Counted from the first letter of the stretch, positions 1-11,667 are shown. The stretch is 64,000 nt of DNA from Lucinisca nassula (GCA_963580285.1 OY757015.1:129052188-129116187), one strand, 5' to 3'. Numbers and translations: made by a program. The notes: generated by a model from the letters alone, not told the origin.

Positions 1-1767
1 AAAAATCTTCTTCTCTGAAACCGCAAGGCCCAGGTCTTTGATATTTGGTATGAAGCTTCATCTAGTGGACCCCTACCAAGATTGTTCAAATTATAGTGCT
101 GAGGCCAAAAATGACCCCGCCCCGGGGCCCTTTGGTTTTACATGGGCTTATATAGGGAAAATCTTTAAAAATCTTCTTCTCTGAAACCGCAAGGCCTAGG
201 TCTCTGATATTTGGTATGAAGCTTCATCTAGTGGACCCCTACCAAGATTGTTCAAATTATAGTGCTGAGGCCAAAAATGACCCCGCTCCGGGGCCCTTTG
301 GTTTAACATGGGCTTATATAGGGAAAATCTTTAAAAATTTTCTTCTCTGAAACCATAAGGCCCATGTCTTTGATATTTGGTATGAAGCTTCACCCCACAA
401 GGCCCAGGGCCTCACCCCCCCCCCCCCAACCCTGGGCCTTTCGGTTTTACACGGGCTTATATAGGGAAAATCTTTAAAAATCTTCTTCTCTGAAACCGCA
501 AGGCCCAGGTCTTTGATATTTGGTATGAGGCTTCGTGTTGTGGACCCCTACCAAGATTGTTCAAATTATAGTGCTGGGGCCAAAAATGCCCCCGCCCCAG
601 GGCCCTTTGGTTTTACATGGGCTTATATTGGAATAGTCTTTAAAAATCTTTTTCTCTGAAACCGCAAGGCCCAGGTCTTTGTTATTTGGTATGAAGCTTC
701 ATTTAGTGGACCCTTCAAATTATAGTGCTGGGGTCAAAAATGCCCCCACCCCGGGGCCCTTTGGTTTTACATGGGCTTATATAGGGAAAATCTTTAAAAA
801 TCTTCTTCTCTGAAACCGCAAGGCCCAGGTCTTTGATATTTGGTATGAAGCTTTATCTTGTGGATCTCTAACAAGATTGTTCAGATTATAGTCCTTTGGC
901 CAAAAATGCCCCCGCTCCGGGGCCCTTTGGTTTTACATAGACTTAAATAGGGAAAATCTTGAAAAATCTTCTTCTCTGAAACCATAAGGCCTAGGTCTTT
1001 GATATTTGGTATGAAGCTTCATCTAGTGGACCTCTACCAAGATTGTTCAAATTATAGTCCTCGGGCCAAAAATGCCCCTGCCTTTGGGCCCTTTGGTGTG
1101 ACATAGGCTTATATAGTCAAAATCTTTAAACATCTTCTTCTGTGAAACCACAACGCCTAGGTCTTTGATATTTGGTGTGAAATGTCATTTAGTGGACCTC
1201 TATCAAGATTGTTTACATTATAGCCCTTGGGCCAAAAATGCCCCTGCCCGAGACCCATTGGTTTTACATAAGACTTATATAGAGATAATCTTTGAAAATC
1301 TGCTTCTCTGAAACTGCAAGGCCCATGCTTTTGATATTTGGTATGTAGCTTCATCTAGTGGACCTCTACCCGGGCCCTTTGGTTTTACCTAGGCTTATAA
1401 TATATAGAGATAATCTTTGAAAATCTTCTTCTCTGATACAGCAAGGCCCAGGTCTATTTGGTGTGAAGCTTCATCTAGTGGACCTAGCCCCGGGGCAGTT
1501 TGGTTTTACATAGGCTTATGCAGGGAATATCTAAAAAAAAAAAATTCTTCTCTGAAACTGCAAGGACCAGGTCTTAGATATTACTGGACCTTTGCCAAGA
1601 TTGTTCAATTTATAGCCTTTGTTGATATTTGGTATGAAGCTTCACCTTTTTAGACCTCCCTCAACATTATGCACATTATAACCCTGGGGTCAATAATGGC
1701 CCTTTCCTGGGCCCACTTGTTACTCTATGGATCAGGTGAGCAATCCAGGGCCATCATGGCCCTCTTG
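1..1767 (+). mobile_element. Helentron-like tandem-repeat element, 3' part (family H)
   Basis: About ten copies of a ~165-bp monomer (marked by CTTCTCTGAAACCGCAAGG, starting near 16, 181, 347 and so on), followed by a unique tail with CAGGTGAGC and a near-perfect terminal palindrome AGGGCCATCATGGCCCT, ending CTCTTG before a T run. The 5' end is outside the window. Short open frames here are by-products of the monomer. Confidence 0.8.
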
Positions 1768-2915
1768 TTTACTTTTTAGTCCCATAAAAAGTGATGAAAA
1801 CTGTCAAGAAATTGGTTTTTTTCCTCGCTCGGACTTTGTAAAATTTAGATCAACTTTATCTGAGTAGTTGTGGCACAAAAATTCATCAAATATTTTTTCT
1901 TCAGTTTTAAATCTTTATGTAAGTTTGGAAGACGTTTTTTTACCTGTAGTTTTATTGAAAAACCTGTAAATAACCTATACTTTGAGTAAGAAGAACCTAT
2001 ATAAAAACCTATATTTTCAAAGTGGGCCACTAGGAGGCCTGGAACAGTTAATTTTGATCAATTACAAGCACATTAAGCTAACAAGGCTTTGAACAGCTGG
2101 GACCCAAGCTTAAAATAACTTTGGAAAATTGTTTCTTATGCTTAAGAACTATTACACGATGTAAGTTTAAGCAGTGTCATAGAGTTATTGGCTATTGTCC
2201 ATTGGTAATATGTATTATCACATTAGCAAGTGTGTGTAATGAGTAACCCTGTAGAGAAAGTGGGGATTGCGGGTGTGTTCACTATTATCCTTATTTTCTC
2301 TCAGAAGCATATATTGTGGGTACTCATTAGAACAGCCTCAATGAGGTAGTTCTAACAAGCATGCACAATCTATATTTGGACTAGAAATTAGAAAAATATC
2401 TGAAAATTGCTAGTTCTAGAGGTAAGGAAGGCGTCGCTTTTGCGTACGGATGAGTTATTATAATGAATGTTACACAGCAATGTCAGGGAACATTATCACT
2501 CCATCAATGTTGATGTAAAACCAACTTTCCATGGAGTAATGTTCATATGATGAAGAGAACATCACTCTTGTGATCATTTCATATGAAATTTATGGAACTG
2601 CCCAAAGGCTAGTTTCCTAAATTTCCTATGAAATAACCAGGAATGTGAGATCCACTATATCTGCTAAGAAACCTTTTTTATAACAACATACATTATTGTA
2701 TGGGGTTTGGCAGAGTGACTTCAGTGACATAAACCTGAGGGTGACATTGCAGTGACATAAACCTTGGAAGATAAAAAAATCTGATAAAGAAATGCATGCT
2801 TCATACTTGTTTCTTTTTTGCCTTCCTCGGTTTAATAGATCCCATATTAAAAATATAGAATGATTAATCTCTGGTTTTCTGGTGACCCTTCCATTGATAT
2901 ATGTTGGACAAGTGT
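1768..2915. other. Intron, mostly unassigned; one palindrome
   Basis: AT-rich intron with no gene. The only structure recognised is a degenerate GGCGGTTCTAA-type palindrome (about 2297-2375), related to better copies later in the window. Confidence 0.5.
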
Positions 2916-3245
2916 ATTTGTCATTTAAGCCCCCGCCCATCGGGGCTTGAAGAAATAGATGGGCTGCATGATGCTTCCACGCAGAGCTGAAACCGACCTG
3001 CACACGAGTACTGGTAAACCGCTTAGAGTATCTAAGCCTGCCCAGGCAATGCGGTGCGAGTCGGCCTGTCCATGCTTATAAACCCTATTGGTTTCATTGG
3101 GCGGCAGGGCTTGATATGTCATTTCATCTCAGTGTCGGGTAAAAGTCCCACAAAATTGGAAGCAACATCTCCAAAATGACCTTTACAGCGTTGACGGGGT
3201 CTTTAAACTTCAAATCAAACAAAACAAACAAATTTGTCATTTAAG
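2916..3245 (+). mobile_element. SINE K, full length, with 14-bp target-site duplication
   Basis: Body 2930-3231 begins CCCCCGCCCATCGGGGCTTG and ends in an AAATCAAACAAAACAAAC tail. It is flanked by an exact direct repeat ATTTGTCATTTAAG at 2916-2929 and 3232-3245, which proves retroposition-type insertion. The same sequence recurs about ten times in the window in both orientations. The centre and tail resemble those of the tRNA-headed SINE at 20418-20725. No clear A/B box was recognised in this head. Confidence 0.85.
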
Positions 3246-4433
3246 GGGTGACAGGACTATTGTTTTTTTTGTATGTTTGACAGACAATCCTGTTATCAAA
3301 TAGTGTAGACCCAGATCAGGTGCCTCATCATTTGACATCTGATCTAGGTCTGCAATGTTGCCTGTGTCCTTTTTAAGCATTTTCTAGTAGGAGTGGTTAA
3401 TGTATCAAGGAATTTATCAATTTGCTAATCCTGAGGAGCAATATTTTCCTTCTAAGAACAGATCTCATTTTCAGAGAGGTTTCAAGTACTGAGAAGTATA
3501 TGGGGTGCTATGAAAGTTGTCACCCTTGAAAAAAATGACTGAAATTATGGAAAGTGTATTGTTGTCATTAATAGAGAGTAATGGTGCTCACCACATAAGT
3601 TCAGTGACACCTTAGCCTTTGCTGCTGGCAGACATGTGGAGGAGACCTTGACGTAGTTTCATGCAAGTAGTCATGAGTCTAACCCTATCAGTTGGTTTCA
3701 CACTTATTTGAAGGACATAGTTTGAAAAATTCCAAGGCCCTTTTCTCATTGGTCAGCTTATTAATTCTCGGACGAGTTCTCAGTAAACACTGGATGGATT
3801 GTTCTGAAATTTTGGGATATGAGAGATAAGGATTTGAAGTTGTGCAAGAAGGTTTCAAATTTCAAAACCACAGACCCAAAACAACCCCTTTCAAAACATT
3901 CAGTAACTTCATTGTGGGATTTCCCACCCCTCCACTTCATAAAAAGGCCTGATATCTAGGAAACTGTTCAGATCCCCACACCTAAACCATACATAATCAT
4001 GTCCCTTATGGCAAGACACATTCAGTGACACTGATCTTTGGGTTTTCCTGAGGTCATCTAGGACCTTTCCCCACCCATCCATTACAATAAAGGCCTTATA
4101 TTTAACTGCTCAGATCCCCTACCCTAAACCATATATATTCTTTGTCCTTATCATAAGACGTATTCAGTAATACCAAACAGGTTCAGCCAGGGCCATGCCC
4201 CATCCTTTTATTTCATACCCTAAACCATATATATTCTTTGTCCTTATCATAAGACGCATTCAGTAATACCAAACAGGTTCAGCCAGGGCCATGCCCCATC
4301 CTTTTATTTCATAAAAGACCTAACTTTTCAGATACACAGTCCACATGTATGCTCATAATGACATTTGAGTATAAGGGTTTATTTGGGAGACTTTATAATG
4401 ATTATAATCATATCTTGTTTATTTATATTTTAG
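3246..4433. other. Intron with a 2 x 96 bp tandem duplication
   Basis: No gene seen. 4121-4216 and 4217-4312 are a near-identical tandem duplication starting ACCCTAAACCATATATATTC; an older, diverged relative lies around 3980-4080. A weak copy of the GCAAACAGTG palindrome lies near 3290-3365. Confidence 0.6.
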
Positions 4434-4532
4434 GATGGTGATACAGCTCTAATGAGAGCAGTGAGAAATAGACAGGAGTTGTGTGTGAGGCTACTATTGG
4501 ACAAGAAAGCTAGAGTTGGTGTTTATGACAAA
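4434..4532 (+). CDS. kidins220: KIDINS220 exon: penultimate ankyrin repeat
   Basis: This 99-bp exon encodes exactly one 33-residue ankyrin repeat (DGDTALMRAV... then LLLDKKARV...). KIDINS220 is a membrane scaffold for neurotrophin and other receptors, and its N-terminal ankyrin array is a protein-binding surface. The acceptor is the tttatattttag ending at 4433 and the donor GTTAGT begins at 4533, so the exon is phase 0 at both ends. The last codon (AAA, Lys) joins to AAA GGT GAC of the next exon, giving the DKKGDT junction typical of the family. An open frame runs on past the donor to 4811, but that extension is intron and mobile-element sequence. Earlier ankyrin exons must lie upstream of the window. 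A mobile element begins only 32 bp after this exon. Confidence 0.9.
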
Positions 4533-4564
4533 GTTAGTATAGATGGTATCAGTCAAGTGTTTTT

Positions 4565-7373
4565 AGCTCACCTGTCACGTAGTGACAAGGTGAGCTTTTG
4601 TGATCACTTTTTGTCCGTCGTCCGTGCATACGTGTGTGCGCAGGAACAGATGTATACTTGTGTGTTTAAAATTATGGACACTTCCATTAAACTCAATGCG
4701 ATTTATTCAGTAGACACACAAGTCACTGACTTGTGTGTCAAAAATAGCTACTTGTGTGTCTTATTTTCCAAGAAATTTCCAGGAAATTTGACACACAAGG
4801 GTACATTGTAGGGATGAAGACACACAAGTATACATCCGTAAAGACGTCCGTGCGTGCTTCCGTGCGTCCGTAAACTTTTTCTTCAAATGACATCCTCCTA
4901 AACCACTGATCGGATTTTGACCAAACTTCACAGGAATGATCCTTAGGTGGTCCCCTTTCAAATTGTTCAAATAGTTCCGGTCTATTGCACATCTAGGTCA
5001 CAGGAGTTTAAAATAGATTTTTTAAACGCAAACTTTAAAAATCCTCTTCTCTGAAACCGCAAGGCCCAGGTCTTCAATATTTGGTATGAAGCTTCATCTA
5101 GTGGACCTCTACCAAGATTGTTCAAATTATAGCCCTGGGGGCCAAAATGCCCCTGCCCCGGGGGCCTTTGGTTTTACATAGGCTTATACAGGGAAAATCT
5201 TTAAAAATCTTCTTCTGAAACCGCAAGGCCCAGATCTTTGATATTTGGTGTGAAGCTTCATCTAGTGGACCTCTACCAAGATTGTTCAAATTATAGCCCT
5301 GGGAGCCAAAATGCCCCCGCCCTGGGGGCCTATGGTTTTACATAAGCTTATCTAGGGAGAATCATTAAAAAATCTTCTTCTATGAAACCGCAAGGCCCAG
5401 GGCTTTAATATTTGGTGTGAAGCTTTACCTGGTGGACCTCTACCAAGATTGTTCATATTATAGCCTTGGGGCGAAAAATGCCCCCGCTCCGGCGGCCTTT
5501 GGGTTTACATAGGCTTATACAAGAAAAATCTTTAAAAATCTTCTTCTCTGAAACCCCTTGGCCCAGATCTTTGATATTTGGTGTGATGCTTCATCAAGTG
5601 GACCTCTACCAAGATTGTTCAAATTATAGCCCTGGGGGCCAAAATGACCCTGCCCCGGGGGCCTATGGTTTAACACAGGCTTATAAAAGGAAAATTATTA
5701 AAAAATCTTCTTCTCTGAAACCACAAGGCCCAGGTCTTTAATATTTGGTGTGAAGCTTTACCTTGTGGACCTCTACTAAGATTGTTCAAATAAAAGCCTT
5801 GGGGCCAAAAATGCCTCTGCCCCGGGGGCCTTTGGTTTTACATAGGTTTATACAGGGAAAATCTTTAAAAATCTTCTTCTCTGAAACCGTAAGGCCCAGA
5901 TCTTTGATATTTGGTGTGAAGCTTCATCTAGTGGACCTCTACCAAGATTGTTCAAATTATAGCCATGGGAGCCAAAATGCCCCCGCGCAGGGGGCCTATG
6001 GTTTTACATAGGCTTATATAGGGAAAATCATTAAAAAAATCTTCTTCTCTGAAACCACAAGGCCCAGGTCTTTAATATTTGGTGTGAAGCTTTACCTGGT
6101 GGACCTTTACTAAGATTGTTTAAATTATAGCCTTTGGGCCAAAAATGCCCCCGCCCCGGGGCATTTGGTTTTACATAGGCTTATACAGGGAAAATCTTTA
6201 AAAATCTTCTCTGAAATTGCCAGGCCCAGATCTTTGATATTTGGTGTGAAGCTTCATCTAGTGGACCTCTTTCAAGATTGTACAAATTATAGCCCTGGGG
6301 CCAAAAATGCCCCCTGGGACGGAAAATGGCCCCACCCTTGGACCCTTTGGTTTTTCATAGGCTTATATAGGGAAAACTTTAAAAATCTTCTTCTCTGAAA
6401 CCACAAGGCCCAGGTCTTTGTTATTTGGTATGAAGCTTCACCTAGTGGACCTCTACCAAGATTGTTCAATTATAGCCCTGGGGCCAAAAATGCCCCCGCC
6501 CAGGGCGCCTTTGGTTTTACCTAGGCTTAGGTGGGGAAAATCTTTAAAACTTCTCTGAAACCGCAAGGCCCAAGTCATTGATATTTGGTGTGAAGCTTAA
6601 TCTTATGGACCTCTACCAAGATTATTCAAATTATAGCCCTGGGGCCAAAAATGCCCCCGCCCCGGGGGCCTTTGGTTTTACATAGGCTTATATAGGGAAA
6701 ATCTTTAAAAAAAAATTATTCTCAGAAACTACAAGGCCAGGGTCTTAGATATTTGGTGTGAAGCTTCATCTATTTGACCTCTATCAAGATTGTTCAAATT
6801 ATAGGCCTAGGACCAAAAATGCCCCCACCCCGGGACCCTTTAGTTTTTCGTAGGCTTAATTAGGGAAAATATTTAAAATTCTTCTTCTCTGATACCACAA
6901 GGCCCTGCTCTATGCTATTTGATATGAAGCTTCAACTAGTGGACCTCTACCAAGATTGTTCAAATTATAGCCCTGGGGCCAAAAATGCCCCCACCCCTGT
7001 GGCCTTTGGTTTTACATAGGCTTATACATGGAAAATCTTTAAAAATCTTCTTCTCTGAATCCGCAAGGCCCAGATCTTTGATATTAGGTGTGAAGCTTCA
7101 TCTGGTGGACCTCTTTCAAGATTGTTCAAATTATAGCCCTGGGGCCAAAAATGCCCCCTCCCCGGGACCCTTTGGTTTTTCATAGGCTTATGTAGGGAAA
7201 GCCTTTAAAAATCTTCTTGTCTGAAACCAGAAGGCCCAGGTCTTTGATATTTGGTATGAAGCTTCATCTAGTGGACCATTGCCAAGTTTGTTCAAATTAT
7301 AGCCCTTGGGCATAGAATGTACTGGAGACACTAATTCTCAGGTGAGCGATTCAGGGCCCTCTGGGCCCTCTTG
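4565..7373 (+). mobile_element. Complete Helentron-like tandem-repeat element (family H)
   Basis: Starts AGCTCACCTG after TTTTT, with a 5' palindrome formed by AGCTCACC and GGTGAGCT around a GTCACGTAGTGAC core. A GTCCGTCGTCCGT tract, a conserved module (CCTAAACCACTGATCGG, TTTTGACCAAACTTCACAGG) and about 13 monomers of ~165 bp follow. The end is CAGGTGAGC (inverted copy of the 5' end), hairpin AGGGCCC-TCT-GGGCCCT and CTCTTG|T. No target duplication is visible; the flanks fit T^T insertion. It carries an inserted MITE at 4650-4835. Confidence 0.85.
4650..4835. mobile_element. MITE inserted in the 5' part of the family H element
   Basis: Exact 16-bp terminal inverted repeats ATGTATACTTGTGTGT (4650-4665) and ACACACAAGTATACAT (4820-4835), with further internal CACACAAGT palindromes. 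It splits the GTCCGT-rich tract of the host element, which is uninterrupted in the copy at 20731. Confidence 0.75.
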
Positions 7374-7393
7374 TCATAACATAAATAACAATA

Positions 7394-7599
7394 CAGTAAA
7401 ATTCCTTTATTTAGACCACCTTTGGGAATGTTCAAAAGTGGTCTTTAAGACCACTTTTGAATAGTCCCAAAGGTGGTCTCTGACCAGAGGACACTGTATG
7501 CAGAAATGACAAAGAAAGAATAACTGCAACCTACTAAATAAGCTTCTAAAAGCAAATATAGTCTTACTTTTAGGTGGTCTTAATAGCGGAATTTTACTG
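7394..7599. mobile_element. TA-flanked MITE (CAGTAAAATTCC family), copy 1
   Basis: Terminal inverted repeats CAGTAAAATTCC...AGACCACC and GGTGGTCT...GGAATTTTACTG, flanked by TA on both sides as for Tc1/mariner-type elements. Internal perfect palindrome around AAAGTGGTCTTTAAGACCAC. 206 bp, non-coding. Confidence 0.85.
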
Positions 7600-7850
7600 T
7601 ATGTCCCAATACATGTAGTTAACTAGAGGATTTTTTCGGTAAATGCTCTGAGAATAAAGATAAATGAATGAAAATCATCCTCAATATTGTAACTATAAGG
7701 ACACCAGAGCTGAATTTGAAATATTATTTTTGATGCAGTTCCTGTAAGTTTTAGTGTCTGCTTTAGTGTCGACATAAGTGTAATGTTTTATTCTGCACAT
7801 TATATCTCTTTTTAACACTTTTTCTACCAAATGCAATCTTCCACCTCATA

Positions 7851-8056
7851 CAATACAATTCCTATATTAAGACCACCTTTGGGACCATTCAAAAGTGGTC
7901 TTCAAGACCAGTTCTGAACAGTCCTAAAGGCGGTCTCTGATCAGAGGACACTGCATGCAGCAAACACAGAGAAAAAATAACTGTAACTGACTGAATAAGC
8001 TTTTAAAAGCAGATTTAGTCTTGATTTTAAGTGGTCAAAATAGCGAAATTTCACTA
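7851..8056. mobile_element. TA-flanked MITE (CAGTAAAATTCC family), copy 2
   Basis: More diverged copy, same orientation as copy 1, with termini CAATACAATTCC and GAAATTTCACTA and the same AGACCACC subterminal repeats. Confidence 0.75.
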
Positions 8057-8059
8057 TAA

Positions 8060-8551
8060 GAGGAGTCCATTTCAAAATTTGGGGCATCAGGTTGTGTTAT
8101 CTTTATACCCCCACAAATTAAATTTGGGGGGGGTATATAGGAGTGAGCTTTTCGGTCGGTCGGTCTGTCGTTCGGTCGGTCTGTTGACTTGGTTTCCAGA
8201 CGATAACTCAAAAACCGCTTCACCGATTTTTATAATTTTTGGTACACTGATGTAACATCATAAAATACAGGCCAAGTTCGATTTCCACTACAATTCGTCA
8301 ATTTTCGACATAGTTATGGCCCCTTTCAAGTGAAAAAATTGCAAAATGGCGCTGTTGTACTATCAAGGCAGTATTTGTGGGGGTATTCATCACCTTTAGT
8401 GATAGCTCTAGTTAAAATTGATTTGGAAAATGGTTGAACTTTTTGCAAACAGTGTAGGCCCTGATCAGATGCCGCGTTCTGCGGCGTCTGATCTGGGCCT
8501 GCACTGTTTGCCAGGGTACCCATTTAGGGATTTCGGTACAAAATGGGTCAA
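8060..8551 (+). mobile_element. Palindrome-bearing TTAA MITE (family P), interrupted
   Basis: Left part GGAGTCCATTTCAAAATTTG and right part with the palindrome GCAAACAGTGTAGGCCCTGA...TGCACTGTTTGCC and terminal AAATGGGT. The left terminus is truncated. The two parts are separated by the inserted element at 8105-8411. Confidence 0.75.
8105..8411 (+). mobile_element. Helentron-like short element without tandem array (family G)
   Basis: Starts ATACCCCCAC; the inverted copy GTGGGGGTAT sits internally at 8377-8386, followed by hairpin ATCAC-CTTTA-GTGAT (8389-8403) and CTCTAG|T. A GGTCGGTCGGTC tract and the module CGATAACTCAAAAACCGC, TTCACCGATTTTTATAA fill the 5' half. It sits between T and T inside a family P MITE whose other copies are uninterrupted there. 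Confidence 0.85.
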
Positions 8552-8686
8552 TAGCTTAGTGGACTTCTATCAGACCTACAAGTTCATTTAGAATTTGGTC
8601 CTGTTACCTTGTTTTCAAAGAACCTTCCAGTAAGTTTGGGGCAGAACACTTCTAGAACAATTCTAACTTCCATATTTGTATTTCAG

Positions 8687-8864
8687 AAAGGTGACACAGC
8701 CCTGCACATTTCTCTGAGGGCCAGGAGTAAGAGAATCACAGAGCTGTTACTCCGAAATCCACGTAACAGCCGACTACTGTATCGACCTAACAAGGATGGA
8801 GAAACACCTTATAGTATAGATGCCTACCACCAGAAGCAGATACTCTCTCAGATTCATGGACACC
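8687..8864 (+). CDS. kidins220: KIDINS220 exon: last ankyrin repeat and linker to KAP domain
   Basis: A 178-bp exon, phase 0 in and phase 1 out, with acceptor tatttcag (ends 8686) and donor GTAAGG (8865). It encodes the last ankyrin repeat ([19 protein letters not shown], then LLLRNP) followed by the characteristic linker with RLLYRPN and GETPYSID, ending near QIHGH. The RPNK.GETPY stretch is a family signature just before the KAP P-loop domain and is what separates KIDINS220 from generic ankyrin proteins. The codon split over the next junction (C|GG) gives Arg. The open frame continues into the intron but meets SINE sequence, so the donor rather than the stop marks the end. Confidence 0.92.
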
Positions 8865-8933
8865 GTAAGGATATATTTCATCTTTCCCCACTTTGTCTTT
8901 TATGCTTTCACATCTTTTTAACCCATTTAGTAG

Positions 8934-9080
8934 TAAACCCTATTGGTTTCATTGGGCGGCAGGGCTTAAGATGTTGTTTCATCTTAATGTCGGGTAAAAG
9001 TCACACAAAATTGGAAGCAACGTCACCAAAATGACCTGTACAGTGTTGTTGGGGACGTTAAACCTCAAATCAAACAAACA
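8934..9080 (+). mobile_element. SINE K, 5'-truncated
   Basis: Matches the 3' half of SINE K from TTGGTTTCATTGGGCGGC to the CAAATCAAACAAACAAA tail, immediately after the ankyrin exon at 8687-8864. Its A-rich tail adjoins the next MITE. Confidence 0.75.
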
Positions 9081-9110
9081 AAACTGTAAACCTCAAATCA
9101 AACAAAACAA

Positions 9111-9335
9111 ACCCATTTAGTACTGGATTCCCAAAAATGGTAGTTGGCAAACATTGCAGGCCCAGATCAGACACCGCAGAACGGGGCATCTGATCAGGGC
9201 CTACACGGTTTGCAAAGTGTTCAGCCAATTTCCAGATAGATTTTGAAGAAAACACAACCTGACACCCCTAAATTTTGAAATGGACTCCTGCTGTATACAA
9301 GTTGGAAGATTCCATTTGGTACTAAAAAGGGTTAA
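9111..9335 (-). mobile_element. Family P MITE
   Basis: Reverse-oriented copy: ACCCATTTAGTACTGG at one end, AAAAAGGGTTAA at the other, with the GGCCCAGATCAG...CTGATCAGGGCC palindrome inside. Confidence 0.8.
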
Positions 9336-10675
9336 GCAACTTACAGTTCCGAGTTCAGATGGGTTCAAATTATGAAATAGCATATAGACAGTCCCAAAAT
9401 TTATCATTGGGGTGGTTGGGTGAGGTGAAGGTGTCATATTTCTGAGTCCCTTGGGCGTCCAGCTTATATTGCCTTACAGCTGAGCAAGGTCTATTGTCCC
9501 AGCAGGTAAAGGTAGAGGGGAATATTTTTATTTCTTCTCTTTCTGCACTCTCATTCATTTTTCTCTTCCTCCTCTGTCCCTGTCCTTCATCTCAACCATC
9601 TTTTCTTCCTATTTTCTCCCTTTCTCTGAGTGACAACAGAAAATTACCAAGGGATGATATGTTGTTAAACCTAACACAACCAGTCAATTAAAAAGTTATC
9701 TGTTTTGTAATAGTTGGCAGAAAATATATCGCGAAGATCAATTCCAATTACAACCATGCAACCAGCAGTTATGTAATAAGACTTCTCCCTGTCGCACGTT
9801 TGATGCAGTTTGCAACGAAATTCAAAGACACTCCGAAAGTTTTGTCACACCATGTTGAACTTTCTATCATGTGCTTCTGAACAGGTTTGAGAAATGACTG
9901 ACAGCATAGGCCAAAAGTTTTCATAGCTTGCCCTTCTCATTTAATTGGCCGAAACTTTCAGACAACTGACATATGTTTATATTATTTTTGAATATGCAGT
10001 GCAAATCTGAAGAAGGCGGGTTTGCAGTGGTATAGATTTTTTGACAGTCGTTAAGCTCCACGCCCACTTTCTGTGTGAGGGGGATTTTACCGGTTTTCGA
10101 TATGCTAAATATGGATTATGGTTTCTTTGTACTTTGACAAACATCACATTGGCTTGTGGCACAAATTCTTGTTCAGCATTTCATTGTGTTTTGACGTATT
10201 TGTACTTAAATGAACTGACGACAGATGTCGTATTGCCAAACTGCTAGTTGTACAGTTGTAAGATCATTAACAGCTGCATAAATTAATTTTGCCAAACCCA
10301 TTTCTGTCTATCCACCAATCAAATAACTTGATGTAATGTATTTGTTCAATTTACAAACTGCATCACAGATTAGAAGCCATCTGATCTGGATCTACACTGT
10401 TTGCAAAGGTAGGGGTTGTCATGTATAGGGGGATAAGGGTTCCTAAAAGAAATACAAAACATAGTTTTGTAGCCTCCATGCCAAATGGTCTAAAGCATCA
10501 CTGACTTTAGTCTCCTGGTTATATTTGCCATGGGAAGTTTGATTTTTTGCAGTATTTAGGTTATATGCTGTGATAGGGCAGCTTGCTATCCATGAAAGTT
10601 TTCAAATTTTCAAAAGTAACTATGAAAACTATTCAAATCCAACAAGGTAAAAAGTTTTATAAATATGTTTTCTGT
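9336..10675. other. Intron, nothing recognised
   Basis: No coding similarity, tRNA-like sequence or repeat of the families named elsewhere was recognised, apart from a weak ATCTGATCTGGATCTACACT half-palindrome near 10378-10407. Confidence 0.4.
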
Positions 10676-10780
10676 TTATCCATTTTGTACTGGAAACCCC
10701 AAAAAGTGTAGCTGGCAAACAGTGGAGGCCCAGATCATACCCCACAGAATGTGGCATCTGATCAGGGCCTACACTGCTTC
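10676..10780 (-). mobile_element. Family P MITE fragment
   Basis: TCCATTTTGTACTGGAAACC followed by the palindrome GGCCCAGATCAT...CTGATCAGGGCC; the distal half is missing. Confidence 0.65.
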
Positions 10781-11667
10781 AGGGCTCAAGCTAGAGGGCG
10801 ACTCGGGCGAAGAAGTCGCCTTGTTGGGGCTCACTTCGCCGACTTTGGCGATGAAAGCGAAAAAAACTTCGCCCTGAAATTTCGCCCGTTTTTTGTGTCT
10901 TCCTTGTGAACAGTAATGGTAAACTGACATGGTGACGATAATCCTTCGATCCACTAGTGTCGGAAATCTCAGTAATTACACTGAACAAAGCTAACTGTTT
11001 ATTCTGCACTTCGTCCCAGTTGCAGTTTGGTACTGTTATGTAATTTAATTCTAACCGTTAGCTCATGCTGCTCGAGCCACTTGCAACACGCTTAGTAGTC
11101 TTGTACTGTCATAAATCCATCTCGGTTGATTGCACAAAGTTTTTATTGCATTAAGAGCCAATTAAGATTATACAAGATTATGTAACTTAAACAGGTATAT
11201 TTGTACCGTTAGCTCGTGCCAAAGTCCGTGTGCGGACGTACTTTGTTAGGTACTGTTGTATACAGTATTAAGAATAATCTGTCCGTAACATTGACACTGC
11301 ATTAGGATTTAATAAATTTTAAATACAGATGGTTTATTTGCCATTGATTTGTTTGTACATTACTTTTGCATCCATCAATCGTTTTCATTTTTTTTATGGA
11401 CAACAACAAAAGTAGGAAGCAAATTTTTATTTTGTAAGTGAAAATAGTTATTACTTGCCGGTAAATATTCAGTTACTCAGTAATTATCCAAATTCATAAA
11501 AAATAACAACTGATTTTCATCTAGCGAGGTTGTTCCCCCTTGTTTCAAAATACACAATTGTGACAGGTACTTAGTGAACTGATCTATTACACAGAAACCT
11601 CTTTACTTTATAACACCTTTCATGATAACATGGTTGGATATAACAAAAGTTACAGCTTGCCCAAATA
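10781..11667. other. Intron, nothing recognised
   Basis: The start (about 10781-10890) has a local run of GGGCGA, TCGCC and CTTCGCC repeats that can pair. The rest is AT-rich with no feature I can name. Confidence 0.35.

Noticed and set aside
4533..4811. Open-frame extension after the ankyrin exon
   Set aside because: Consensus donor GTTAGT at 4533 and exact family junction with the next exon; the extension reads through a mobile element.
5466..6398. Chain of open frames with repeated LIFGVKLHLVDL-like peptides
   Set aside because: These are readings of the ~165-bp monomers of a non-coding element; frames shift between monomers and no start, splice or domain evidence supports a protein.
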